DNA of 10,504 nt, from the NCBI GenBank assembly GCA_030729445.1, contig JANQXJ010000077.1, forward strand, positions 21,625 to 32,128, read 5' to 3'. The notes below the pieces were generated by a model, which had not been told where the DNA came from, did not search any database, and saw only the letters and a list, made by a program, of their open reading frames with translations. A program made the position numbers and the translations under genes. The stretch comes from Limnohabitans sp. (GTDB lineage Bacteria > Pseudomonadota > Gammaproteobacteria > Burkholderiales > Burkholderiaceae_C). This document shows, piece after piece, positions 1 through 8,529 of the stretch. Position 1 is the first letter of the stretch. Each line of letters starts with the position of its first letter.

Positions 1-295
1 TTTCCGCCAAGGGGCCATGATCAGCGTGGACATGCTTTACCGCCTCAGTGGCCAGCGCATGCGCCGGAGCTTGGACAGCGTGGTGGCCATGGCCTCCCTC
101 ACGCTATGCGGCATCATTTTGTGGTGGGGATGGGACTATGCCCAGCGCGGCAGTGTGCAATCCATGATTGGCCTTGAAGGCGTTTCGATGTTCTGGGCTT
201 ATTTGGCTTTGCCAGTGGGCGCCGTCTTCAGCATCATTGGCATCGTTGGTTTTTGGCTCGACCCACAGCGCATGGAATTGGAGACCGCCCTATGA
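1..295 (+). CDS. TRAP transporter small permease subunit (DctQ family), 5' truncated by window edge
   Basis: This is the C-terminal part of a DctQ-type small membrane subunit of a tripartite ATP-independent periplasmic (TRAP) transporter. The frame is open from the left edge (first full codon at 2), so the gene starts outside the window; the ATG at 17 is internal. The visible part holds two hydrophobic membrane segments (about VVAMASLTLCGIILWWGW and MFWAYLALPVGAVFSIIG) and the RxGxMIxVDML stretch typical of the family, where the family has a G-x-x-I-x-V-D-x-L pattern. It ends with a TGA at 293-295 that overlaps the start of the large subunit gene as ATGA, a common sign of translational coupling. 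The family pairs with DctM and a periplasmic binding protein (DctP), presumably encoded upstream of the window. The transported substrate (often an organic acid) cannot be told from this fragment. Confidence 0.88.
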   Translation, partial: FRQGAMISVDMLYRLSGQRMRRSLDSVVAMASLTLCGIILWWGWDYAQRGSVQSMIGLEGVSMFWAYLALPVGAVFSIIGIVGFWLDPQRMELETAL

Positions 296-1569
296 GTTTC
301 GCCATGCTTTTCACGATGCTGCTTTGTTTTACATTGACAGTATCTGTGGCTGTCTCCATCGGCCTGTCCGCTATTGTCGGCATTCAGGTGGCCGATGCCC
401 ATATGCTTATTTCCGTCAAAGAAATATTCAATTCAATCAACAAATTTCCACTTGCCGCCATTCCGTTTTTCATTCTGGCGGGCAACCTCATGGAAACTGG
501 GGGCATCTCGCGCCGCCTGGTGGAGTTCGCCAAGAGCATCGTGGGCGGTATTCAGGGCGGCCTGCCCATGACTTGCGTGCTGACCTGCATGATTTTTGCG
601 GCCGTTTCGGGCTCGTCGGTAGCCACCACATTCGCGGTTGGCGCCATCTTGATTCCTGCCCTCATCAAACACGGCTACCCCAAGCCTTGGGCGACCGCTT
701 TGCAAGCCACATCGGCCGAATTGGGCGTGGTCATCCCACCGTCGATTCCCATGATTTTGTTTGGCGTGAGCGCCGAAGTGTCGATTGGTGAGCTTTTTGT
801 CGCGGGCGTTGGGCCGGGCTTGCTCATCGCAGGCTCCCTCATTCTGTTTGTCTGGCTCTATGCCAAATTCAAGGGATGGGGCAAAAACGACGGTGAAGGT
901 CGCTTGACTTTTGGCAAAGCCACTTGGCAAGCCATATGGGCATTGGTCATGCCCGTGATCGTGTTGGGCGGCATTTATGGCGGCATTTTCACTCCCACCG
1001 AGGCGGCGGCCGTGGCGGTTTTTTACGCCTTCATTGTGGGCACCCTGATTTACCGTGAAATCGGCATCAAGGACATTTACAAAATCCTGCGCAAATCGGT
1101 CGTATCGAGTGCGGTGATCATGTTCATCATCGCCAACGCGGGGCTGTTCGCCTTCATGATTACCCGAGCGGGCGTGCCAGCGGCTATTGGCCTGTGGCTT
1201 GAGCAGGTGTTGCAGTCGCCTTTGTATTTCTTATTGGGCATCAACCTGGCTTTGTTCATCATTGGCATGTTCATCGAAACCGGCGCAGCCATCTTGGTTC
1301 TGGCCCCCATCTTAGTGCCGGTGGCCATACACTTTGGCATTGATCCCATCCACTTCGGCATGATCATGGTGGTCAACCTAGCCCTGGGCATGATCACCCC
1401 ACCCTTTGGTGTCAACCTGTTTGCCGCCTGTACGGTGGCCAAAATCTCCCTCGAACATGTTGTTAAAGATTTAATCCCCTTCATCGGCGTGATCTTGGCT
1501 TGCCTGATACTGATCAGCTACGTGCCCGAAATATCGCTGACCTTGCGCGACTGGGTTTACAACAAATAA
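292..1569 (+). CDS. TRAP transporter large permease subunit (DctM family)
   Basis: A complete 425-residue integral membrane protein, the usual length for DctM, which forms the ion-driven transport channel of TRAP systems in the inner membrane. The protein is almost entirely hydrophobic helices. Family hallmarks are visible: AAVSGSSVATTFAVGAILIP, followed by ELGVVIPPSIPMILFG in the first half, GGIYGGIFTPTEAAAVAVFY in the middle, and FIETGAAILVLAPILVPVA followed by LALGMITPPFGVNLF near the end. The ATG at 292, overlapping the upstream stop codon, was chosen over an in-frame upstream start at 253 because the upstream residues lie inside the DctQ gene and the family begins with a short hydrophilic residue run before the first helix. 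The gene ends only about 16 bases before the glycine riboswitch, with no terminator between. Substrate is unknown; proximity to glycine genes is weak evidence for any link. Confidence 0.94.
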   Translation: MSFAMLFTMLLCFTLTVSVAVSIGLSAIVGIQVADAHMLISVKEIFNSINKFPLAAIPFFILAGNLMETGGISRRLVEFAKSIVGGIQGGLPMTCVLTCMIFAAVSGSSVATTFAVGAILIPALIKHGYPKPWATALQATSAELGVVIPPSIPMILFGVSAEVSIGELFVAGVGPGLLIAGSLILFVWLYAKFKGWGKNDGEGRLTFGKATWQAIWALVMPVIVLGGIYGGIFTPTEAAAVAVFYAFIVGTLIYREIGIKDIYKILRKSVVSSAVIMFIIANAGLFAFMITRAGVPAAIGLWLEQVLQSPLYFLLGINLALFIIGMFIETGAAILVLAPILVPVAIHFGIDPIHFGMIMVVNLALGMITPPFGVNLFAACTVAKISLEHVVKDLIPFIGVILACLILISYVPEISLTLRDWVYNK

Positions 1570-1572
1570 AGC

Positions 1573-1578
1573 TAGAAT
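1573..1578 (+). promoter_or_regulatory. Candidate -10 element (TAGAAT) for the gcvT leader
   Basis: CTAGAAT lies just after the dctM stop codon and about 8 bases before the first stem of the glycine riboswitch, where a sigma-70 -10 box would start transcription at the aptamer. The same CTAGAAT heptamer occurs at the same relative place before the second riboswitch (6476-6482). No convincing -35 hexamer stands at 16-18 bases; TTTACA at 1556-1561 is too close (11 bases). The shared position is the main support. Confidence 0.3.
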
Positions 1579-1585
1579 TCACCCC

Positions 1586-1834
1586 TGTCAGGAGAGCGCC
1601 TGACTTGTCTTCCCTTGTGAAACAAGTCAGGCCGCCGAAGGCGCAGGCGGTTGGATAAACCGCTGAACGCTCAGGCAAAAGGACTGACAAAACGCTTTAC
1701 CCAAGGCGTTACCTCACTGGAGAGAGGTGCCGGGACATCGATCTACGGCATCCACCGAAGGAGCAACCCGCAGAGCGTTTGGTTTAGCCACTGAATGATC
1801 CCGGCGAATCTCTCAGGTAAAGCGGACAGCGAGG
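1586..1834 (+). promoter_or_regulatory. Tandem glycine riboswitch upstream of gcvT
   Basis: Two glycine aptamers in series, which bind glycine in the nascent mRNA. Aptamer 1 (about 1586-1689): P1 tgtca/tgaca, the GGAGAG box at 1591-1596, a 10-bp P2 stem (1599-1608 with 1622-1631), GCCGAAGG at 1634-1641 and CTCAGGCAAAAGGAC at 1670-1684. Aptamer 2 (about 1712-1834): GGAGAG at 1719-1724, ACCGAAGGAGCAA at 1753-1765, CTCTCAGG at 1810-1817 and GGACAG at 1824-1829; its P1 pairs 1712-1719 with 1827-1834 with one A-C mismatch. The linker folds into an 8-bp hairpin (1691-1710, ACCC loop, one G-T pair). Glycine riboswitches in front of gcvT normally act as ON switches, so glycine should raise gcvTHP expression. 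The downstream terminator fits this. Confidence 0.95.
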
Positions 1835-1839
1835 GCAAG

Positions 1840-1862
1840 CCACAGCATGTGCTGTGGTTTTT
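1840..1862 (+). terminator. Intrinsic terminator hairpin in the gcvT leader (riboswitch expression platform)
   Basis: CCACAGC (1840-1846) pairs perfectly with GCTGTGG (1851-1857) around an ATGT loop and is followed by five T (1858-1862), the form of a rho-independent terminator. It lies just after aptamer 2 and before the gcvT ribosome binding site at 1873-1876. An outer arm AGGGCAA (1832-1838) can also pair with TTGCCCT (1865-1871), extending the structure towards the ribosome binding site and competing with the 3' strand of aptamer P1 (1827-1834). That gives a plausible route by which glycine binding prevents termination; the switching itself is inferred. Confidence 0.8.
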
Positions 1863-1881
1863 CATTGCCCTTGGAGTTTCT

Positions 1882-3021
1882 GTGACCGCTGCTGCCGACT
1901 TGCTCATCACCCCTTTGAATGCTTTGCACACCGAATTGGGCGCCCGCATGGTGCCTTTTGCCGGTTACAGCATGCCGGTTCAATACCCCGCTGGGCTGGT
2001 CGCCGAGCACCACCACACCCGCAAAGCAGCGGGCCTGTTCGATGTCTCGCACATGGGGCAGTTGTGCCTGCACGGACCCGATGCCGCAGCCGCCTTTGAA
2101 AGCTTGATGCCGGTGGATGTGGTGGGCCTGGGCGTGAACAAACAGCGCTATGGTCTGTTGCTGAACGACGAAGGCGGCATCATCGACGACCTGATGTTTG
2201 TGAACCGCGATGTGGCCAACGGCGGCGATATTTTTGTCATCGTTAACGGTGCTTGCAAGCATGGTGATCTGGCCCACATTCAAGAGCGCATCGGCAGCCG
2301 CTGCACCATCGAGCCCCAATTTGAGCGCGCCTTGCTGGCCCTACAAGGCCCGCAAGCGGTGACCGCTTTGCAACGCCTTTTGCCGGGTGTCGAAAAACTC
2401 GTTTTCATGACCGGTTCAGACTTTGAGGTGGATGGCGCAGACGTGTACGTGACCCGCAGCGGCTACACCGGCGAAGACGGTTTTGAAATCTCCCTGCCCG
2501 CCCACGCCGCCGAGGCCTTTGCCCGCCGTCTGCTGGCCCAACCCGAAGTCAAGCCTGTGGGCTTGGGCGCCCGCAACTCCTTGCGCCTCGAAGCCGGGCT
2601 GTGCCTGTACGGCAACGACATCGACACCACCACCACCCCGGTCGAAGCGGGCCTGAACTGGGCCATGCAAAAGGTGCGCCGCACAGGTGGCGCGCGGGCG
2701 GGCGGTTTTCCGGGTGCCGACAAGATCCTTTCACAGCTCGAAGGCACAACCCCGGCCCAGCGTCTGCGTGTGGGTCTGGTGGGCCTGGAGCGCGTGCCGG
2801 TGCGTGAGCACGTCGAGTTGTACAACGTCGCTGGTCAAAAAGTGGGCGAAGTCACCAGCGGGCTGCTCGCCCCCACTGCCGATCAGCCCGTGGCACTGGC
2901 CTATGTGCAGGCAGAATATGCAGCGTCGGGCACACGTCTGAATGCCATGGTGCGCGGCAAAGCCGTGCCCATGCAAATCAGTCCCCTGCCCTTCGTGCCC
3001 AACCGCTATTTCCGCGGTTGA
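1882..3021 (+). CDS. gcvT: Aminomethyltransferase, glycine cleavage system T protein
   Basis: The T protein takes the aminomethyl group carried on lipoyl-GcvH, releases ammonia and gives 5,10-methylene-tetrahydrofolate. The product has 379 residues, within or near the family's usual 360-375. Seen: ELGARMVPFAGYSMPVQYP (18-36), FDVSHMGQ (53-60), an acidic pair D102-D103 in GGIIDDLMF where the family has its catalytic aspartate, SGYTGEDGFEI, LGARNSLRLEAGLCLYGNDI, GLNWAMQKVRR and GGFPGADKIL. The start is the GTG at 1882, with GGAG at 1873-1876 five bases upstream. An in-frame ATG at 1795 is rejected because it lies inside aptamer 2 and would place the terminator inside the coding region. First gene of the gcvT-gcvH-gcvP unit; regulated by the glycine riboswitch upstream. 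It is followed by a REP-like palindrome before gcvH. Confidence 0.96.
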   Translation: MTAAADLLITPLNALHTELGARMVPFAGYSMPVQYPAGLVAEHHHTRKAAGLFDVSHMGQLCLHGPDAAAAFESLMPVDVVGLGVNKQRYGLLLNDEGGIIDDLMFVNRDVANGGDIFVIVNGACKHGDLAHIQERIGSRCTIEPQFERALLALQGPQAVTALQRLLPGVEKLVFMTGSDFEVDGADVYVTRSGYTGEDGFEISLPAHAAEAFARRLLAQPEVKPVGLGARNSLRLEAGLCLYGNDIDTTTTPVEAGLNWAMQKVRRTGGARAGGFPGADKILSQLEGTTPAQRLRVGLVGLERVPVREHVELYNVAGQKVGEVTSGLLAPTADQPVALAYVQAEYAASGTRLNAMVRGKAVPMQISPLPFVPNRYFRG

Positions 3022-3114
3022 AATTAATCGGGGTCAAATTAATCGGGGTCAGATCCCAATTAAATCCACACAGCCATCAAACGCAAACAATTGGGATCTG
3101 ACCCCGATTTAATT
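3022..3114 (+). repeat. REP-like palindromic element between gcvT and gcvH, with a 15-bp tandem duplication
   Basis: A perfect 21-bp inverted repeat, 3041-3061 against 3089-3109 (core GGGGTCAGATCCCAATT and its complement), flanks a 27-base spacer. The left end is duplicated: the 15-mer AATTAATCGGGGTCA occurs exactly twice in a row (3022-3036 and 3037-3051). The element starts directly after the gcvT stop codon and ends just before the gcvH ribosome binding site. No T-run follows the hairpin, so it is not a standard terminator. From memory, GGGGTCAGATCCC-type palindromes recur between genes in many beta- and gammaproteobacteria, sometimes near REP-associated tyrosine transposases; this was not checked. 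In mRNA it would form a long stem-loop that could stabilise gcvT mRNA or change the T to H ratio. Confidence 0.85.
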
Positions 3115-3134
3115 CAAACACAAGGAGCCCTCTC

Positions 3135-3500
3135 ATGATCAAGTACACCGAAGACCACGAATGGTTGCAAATTGATGGCGACACCGCCGTTGTTGGCATC
3201 ACGCACCACGCGCAAGATGCGCTGGGCGATGTGGTGTTTGTCGACCTGCCCGAAGTCGGGAAGACTTTTGCGGCCAAAGAGGTCGCTGGCGTCGTCGAAT
3301 CGGTCAAAGCCGCCGCCGACGTTTACATGCCCGTGGACGGCGAAGTCACCGAGGTGAACGAAGAACTGCGCGGCGACCCGTCGTTGGCCAACACCGACCC
3401 GCTGGGCAAAGGCTGGTTCTTCAAGATCAAGTTGTCCAACCCATCACAGACCGATGCTTTGCTGGATGAGACCGCCTACAACAAGTTCTCTGCTGGTTGA
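3135..3500 (+). CDS. gcvH: Glycine cleavage system H protein (lipoyl carrier)
   Basis: GcvH is the small lipoylated shuttle that carries the aminomethyl intermediate between GcvP, GcvT and the dihydrolipoamide dehydrogenase. The product has 121 residues, against about 125-130 for the family. The lipoylation site is visible as VVESVKAAADVYMPVDGEV, with K58 as the modified lysine. It also has the family N-terminus YTEDHEWL, the GITHHAQDALGDVVFVDLPEVG strand region and the C-terminal GKGWFFKIKL stretch. The start ATG at 3135 has AAGGAG at 3122-3127, seven bases upstream. It follows gcvT after the REP-like element and precedes gcvP by 18 bases. Translation of H seems independent of T because of the 113-base gap. 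Confidence 0.97.
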   Translation: MIKYTEDHEWLQIDGDTAVVGITHHAQDALGDVVFVDLPEVGKTFAAKEVAGVVESVKAAADVYMPVDGEVTEVNEELRGDPSLANTDPLGKGWFFKIKLSNPSQTDALLDETAYNKFSAG

Positions 3501-3518
3501 TTTTTAACGGAGTTGCGC

Positions 3519-6428
<2,910 letters not shown>

Positions 6429-6476
6429 TGGGCCACTTCTTTCGAGAAATCATCACTTAAAACAGGACCCATTATC

Positions 6477-6482
6477 TAGAAT
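6477..6482 (+). promoter_or_regulatory. Candidate -10 element (TAGAAT) for the second riboswitch transcript
   Basis: TAGAAT within CTAGAAT sits about five bases before the first riboswitch stem (6487), matching the arrangement before the gcvT leader. No clear -35 hexamer is visible upstream. If real, it gives the dadA-like gene its own start, separate from gcvP; no intrinsic terminator was seen between the gcvP stop codon (6428) and this point. Confidence 0.3.
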
Positions 6483-6486
6483 CACG

Positions 6487-6691
6487 TTTCGCGTCGGGAG
6501 AGCCTGCACCGCTTGTACAAGCACCGTGCAGCGCCGAAGGAGCAACCACCCCGGAAACTCTCAGGCAAAAGGACCGATGCGAAACGGCGCCGCAAACGCC
6601 ACACACTCTGAAGAGCGACCTGGGTTCGTCACCCAGGACCACCGCAGGAGCAAGCCTCACACGAGGTGAATCTCTCAGGTTTCAAACAGAG
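6487..6691 (+). promoter_or_regulatory. Second tandem glycine riboswitch, upstream of the DadA-like gene
   Basis: Aptamer 1 (6487-6584) is close to consensus: an 11-bp P1 (6487-6497 with 6574-6584, one G-T pair), GGGAGAG at 6496-6502, a P2 stem CTGCAC/GTGCAG, GCCGAAGGAGCAA at 6533-6545 and CTCTCAGGCAAAAGGAC at 6558-6574. Aptamer 2 (6606-6691) has P1 CTCTG/CAGAG (6606-6610 with 6687-6691), P2 CCTGGGT/ACCCAGG and AATCTCTCAGG at 6669-6679. It departs from the conserved core in three places: GAAGAG for GGAGAG, CCGCAGGAGCAA for CCGAAGGAGCAA, and TTTCAAACAG where GGACAG is expected. The linker (6585-6605) can form a short GGCG/CGCC hairpin. It is presumably a glycine-responsive leader for the downstream oxidoreductase. 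Confidence 0.9.
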
Positions 6692-6763
6692 GGGGTCATG
6701 CCACGCACATCCGGTGCGCAGCATGCCCACTTGTTTGAGACGGATCCAAGAGAGAAAAGCTTC
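6692..6763 (+). promoter_or_regulatory. Expression platform region of the second riboswitch
   Basis: This 72-base stretch links aptamer 2 to the dadA-like start. It contains a possible hairpin at 6697-6725 (CATGC/GCATG outer stem, CA/CA internal loop, CGCAC/GTGCG inner stem, five-base loop), without a following T-run, so it is not a recognisable intrinsic terminator. The likely ribosome binding site is AAGAGAGA (6748-6755). Its GAGAGA (6750-6755) is the exact complement of TCTCTC (6671-6676) in the conserved core of aptamer 2, which suggests ribosome-site masking as the output. That is an inference from a six-base match. Confidence 0.4.
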
Positions 6764-8023
6764 ATGAAAAAGCACATGGTTGTCATCGGCGGCGGCATCA
6801 CGGGTGTCACCTCCGCGTATGCCCTGATCCAACAGGGTTTTGACGTCACCCTGATCGAAAAAAACCGCTACCCCGGCATGGAAACGTCCTATGCCAACGG
6901 CGGTCAGTTATCGGCCTCCAACGCCGAAGTCTGGACCCACCCCTCGACCATCATCAAGGGCCTAAAGTGGATGTTCAAAAGCGATGCCCCTTTGCTGATG
7001 AACCCCACCCCCACCTGGCACAAACTCAGCTGGATGGCCGAATTCATGGCCGCCATGCCCAAGTACCGTGAGAACACCATCGCCACCGCGCAGCTGGCCA
7101 TCGAATCGCGAGAGCACCACTTTGCTTGGGCCAAGGCCGAGGGCATCGAGTTCGACCACAAGCGCGAAGGTATTCTGCATTTTTACCGCGACAAAAAAGG
7201 CTTCGACCATGCCGGACAAGTCTCCAAGCTGCTGGCCCAAGGCGGCTTGCCCCGCCGCGCGGTGACGCCTGAAGAGATCAAGGCCATCGAGCCCACCCTG
7301 CACGGCAATTACTACGGTGGTTACTTCACCGAAAGCGACTCGACCGGCGACATCCACAAATTCACCTACGGCCTGGCCAAAGCTTGCGAGCGCCTGGGCG
7401 TCAAGATCTTGAACGAACACGAGGTCTTGAGCGTGGCCGCCAATGGCCAAAGCGCTTTTGTGCAGGTGAAACATGCCGGTGATACCGACTCGCTGACCTT
7501 TGACGGCATCGTGATTTGTGCAGGTGTGCATGGCCGCCGCTTGGCCGCGCAGCTGGGTGACCGCCTGAACATCTACCCCGTCAAGGGCTACTCGATCACC
7601 GTCAACCTGCCCGATGGTGCCAGCCAAGCTGCCGCGCCGCAGGTCAGCCTGCTCGACGACGAGACCAAGCTCGTCACCAGCCGCTTGGGCGATGACCGTT
7701 TCCGTGTGGCGGGCACGGCCGAATTCAACGGCATCAACCTGGACATCCGCGCTGACCGCATCCAACCCCTGATCCAGTGGGTCAACCAGTGCTTCCCGGA
7801 CATCGACACCCGCAAAGTGGTGCCGTGGGCAGGCCTGCGCCCCATGATGCCCAACATGCTGCCGCGCGTGGGTGCGGGCAAAAAGGCCAACGTTTTCTAC
7901 AACACCGGTCACGGCCACCTGGGCTGGACGCTGAGCGCCATCACAGCGCACCAATTGGCAGGCCATGTGATGGCCACGATGCAGGATAATGTGCGCTCCT
8001 TCATGACCCCTGCCACCGCCTGA
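6764..8023 (+). CDS. DadA-like FAD-dependent D-amino acid dehydrogenase / glycine oxidase-type oxidoreductase
   Basis: A 419-residue flavoprotein of the DAO superfamily, in the size range of D-amino acid dehydrogenase small subunit (DadA), which oxidatively deaminates small D-amino acids and passes electrons to the respiratory chain. Seen: the FAD-binding GxGxxG near the N-terminus (G9, G11, G14 in VVIGGGITG), the DadA-like ETSYANGGQLS, GLKWMFKSDAPL, DIHKFTYGLAKACERLGV, a second nucleotide-contact region GIVICAGVHG, and the C-terminal GLRPMMPNMLPRVG and NTGHGHLGWT. The start ATG at 6764 is preceded by AAGAGAG nine bases upstream; an in-frame ATG at 6698 would add 22 residues unlike the family. 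The glycine riboswitch in front suggests that glycine or a related small amino acid (for example sarcosine or D-alanine) is the substrate; the sequence alone does not settle this, so dadA is not assigned. Followed after 2 bp by a GNAT gene. Confidence 0.85.
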   Translation: MKKHMVVIGGGITGVTSAYALIQQGFDVTLIEKNRYPGMETSYANGGQLSASNAEVWTHPSTIIKGLKWMFKSDAPLLMNPTPTWHKLSWMAEFMAAMPKYRENTIATAQLAIESREHHFAWAKAEGIEFDHKREGILHFYRDKKGFDHAGQVSKLLAQGGLPRRAVTPEEIKAIEPTLHGNYYGGYFTESDSTGDIHKFTYGLAKACERLGVKILNEHEVLSVAANGQSAFVQVKHAGDTDSLTFDGIVICAGVHGRRLAAQLGDRLNIYPVKGYSITVNLPDGASQAAAPQVSLLDDETKLVTSRLGDDRFRVAGTAEFNGINLDIRADRIQPLIQWVNQCFPDIDTRKVVPWAGLRPMMPNMLPRVGAGKKANVFYNTGHGHLGWTLSAITAHQLAGHVMATMQDNVRSFMTPATA

Positions 8024-8025
8024 CC

Positions 8026-8529
8026 ATGCCACTTCACATCCTGCCCGTTGATTACCAAAACCCCACGCACCGCCAAGCCTTGGTGATGCTTTTGGACGCC
8101 TACGCCCAAGACCCGATGGGCGGTGGCGAGCCATTGGCGCAGGATGTGAAAGCACGGCTTTGTGATGACTTGGCCGCACGCACCGATGCGGCCAGTTTCA
8201 TCGCCTGGCTGGGCGATGCCCCGGTGGGTTTGGTCAATTGCATCGAGGGCTATTCCACCTTCAAGGCGCAGCCCCTGATGAACATCCACGACATCGCCGT
8301 GTTGCCGGGCCACAGGGGTGCGGGGGTGGGCCAGGCTTTGCTGGCGGCTGCCGAGCAGCACGCCAAAAGTCGCGGCTGCTGCAAGCTCACCTTGGAAGTG
8401 CTGACGGGCAACTCGCGGGCCTTAAAAAGTTATCTGGGCTTTGGCTTTGAGCCTTACGCGCTCGACCCCGCAGCGGGCCAAGCCAGCTTCATGCAGAAGT
8501 GGCTTTCGCCAACTGCCACTGCTCCTTGA
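8026..8529 (+). CDS. GNAT family N-acetyltransferase
   Basis: A 167-residue acetyltransferase of the GNAT superfamily, which moves the acetyl group of acetyl-CoA onto an amine. The acetyl-CoA loop is visible as GHRGAGVGQALL (R97-G98-A99-G100-V101-G102 fits R/Q-x-x-G-x-G/A), preceded by the strand NIHDIAVLP and followed by a motif-B-like LEVLTGNSRALKSYLGFGFEPY. The N-terminal part contains VGLVNCIEGYSTFKAQP, seen in a group of uncharacterised GNATs. The ATG at 8026 lies 2 bp after the dadA-like stop codon, so the two are probably one operon and translationally coupled; no separate strong ribosome site is needed. The substrate is unknown. Given its neighbour, a small amine or amino acid is a guess. 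Its last 41 bases overlap, tail to tail, the J-domain gene on the other strand. Confidence 0.88.
   Translation: MPLHILPVDYQNPTHRQALVMLLDAYAQDPMGGGEPLAQDVKARLCDDLAARTDAASFIAWLGDAPVGLVNCIEGYSTFKAQPLMNIHDIAVLPGHRGAGVGQALLAAAEQHAKSRGCCKLTLEVLTGNSRALKSYLGFGFEPYALDPAAGQASFMQKWLSPTATAP

Noticed and set aside
6429..6470. Search for a terminator after gcvP
   Set aside because: No hairpin followed by a T-run was found between the gcvP stop codon and the second riboswitch, so none is reported.
6962..8179. 405-codon minus-strand open frame
   Set aside because: It is antisense to the dadA-like gene and runs into the GNAT gene. Its product has no recognisable motifs, while both plus-strand proteins show clear family motifs.
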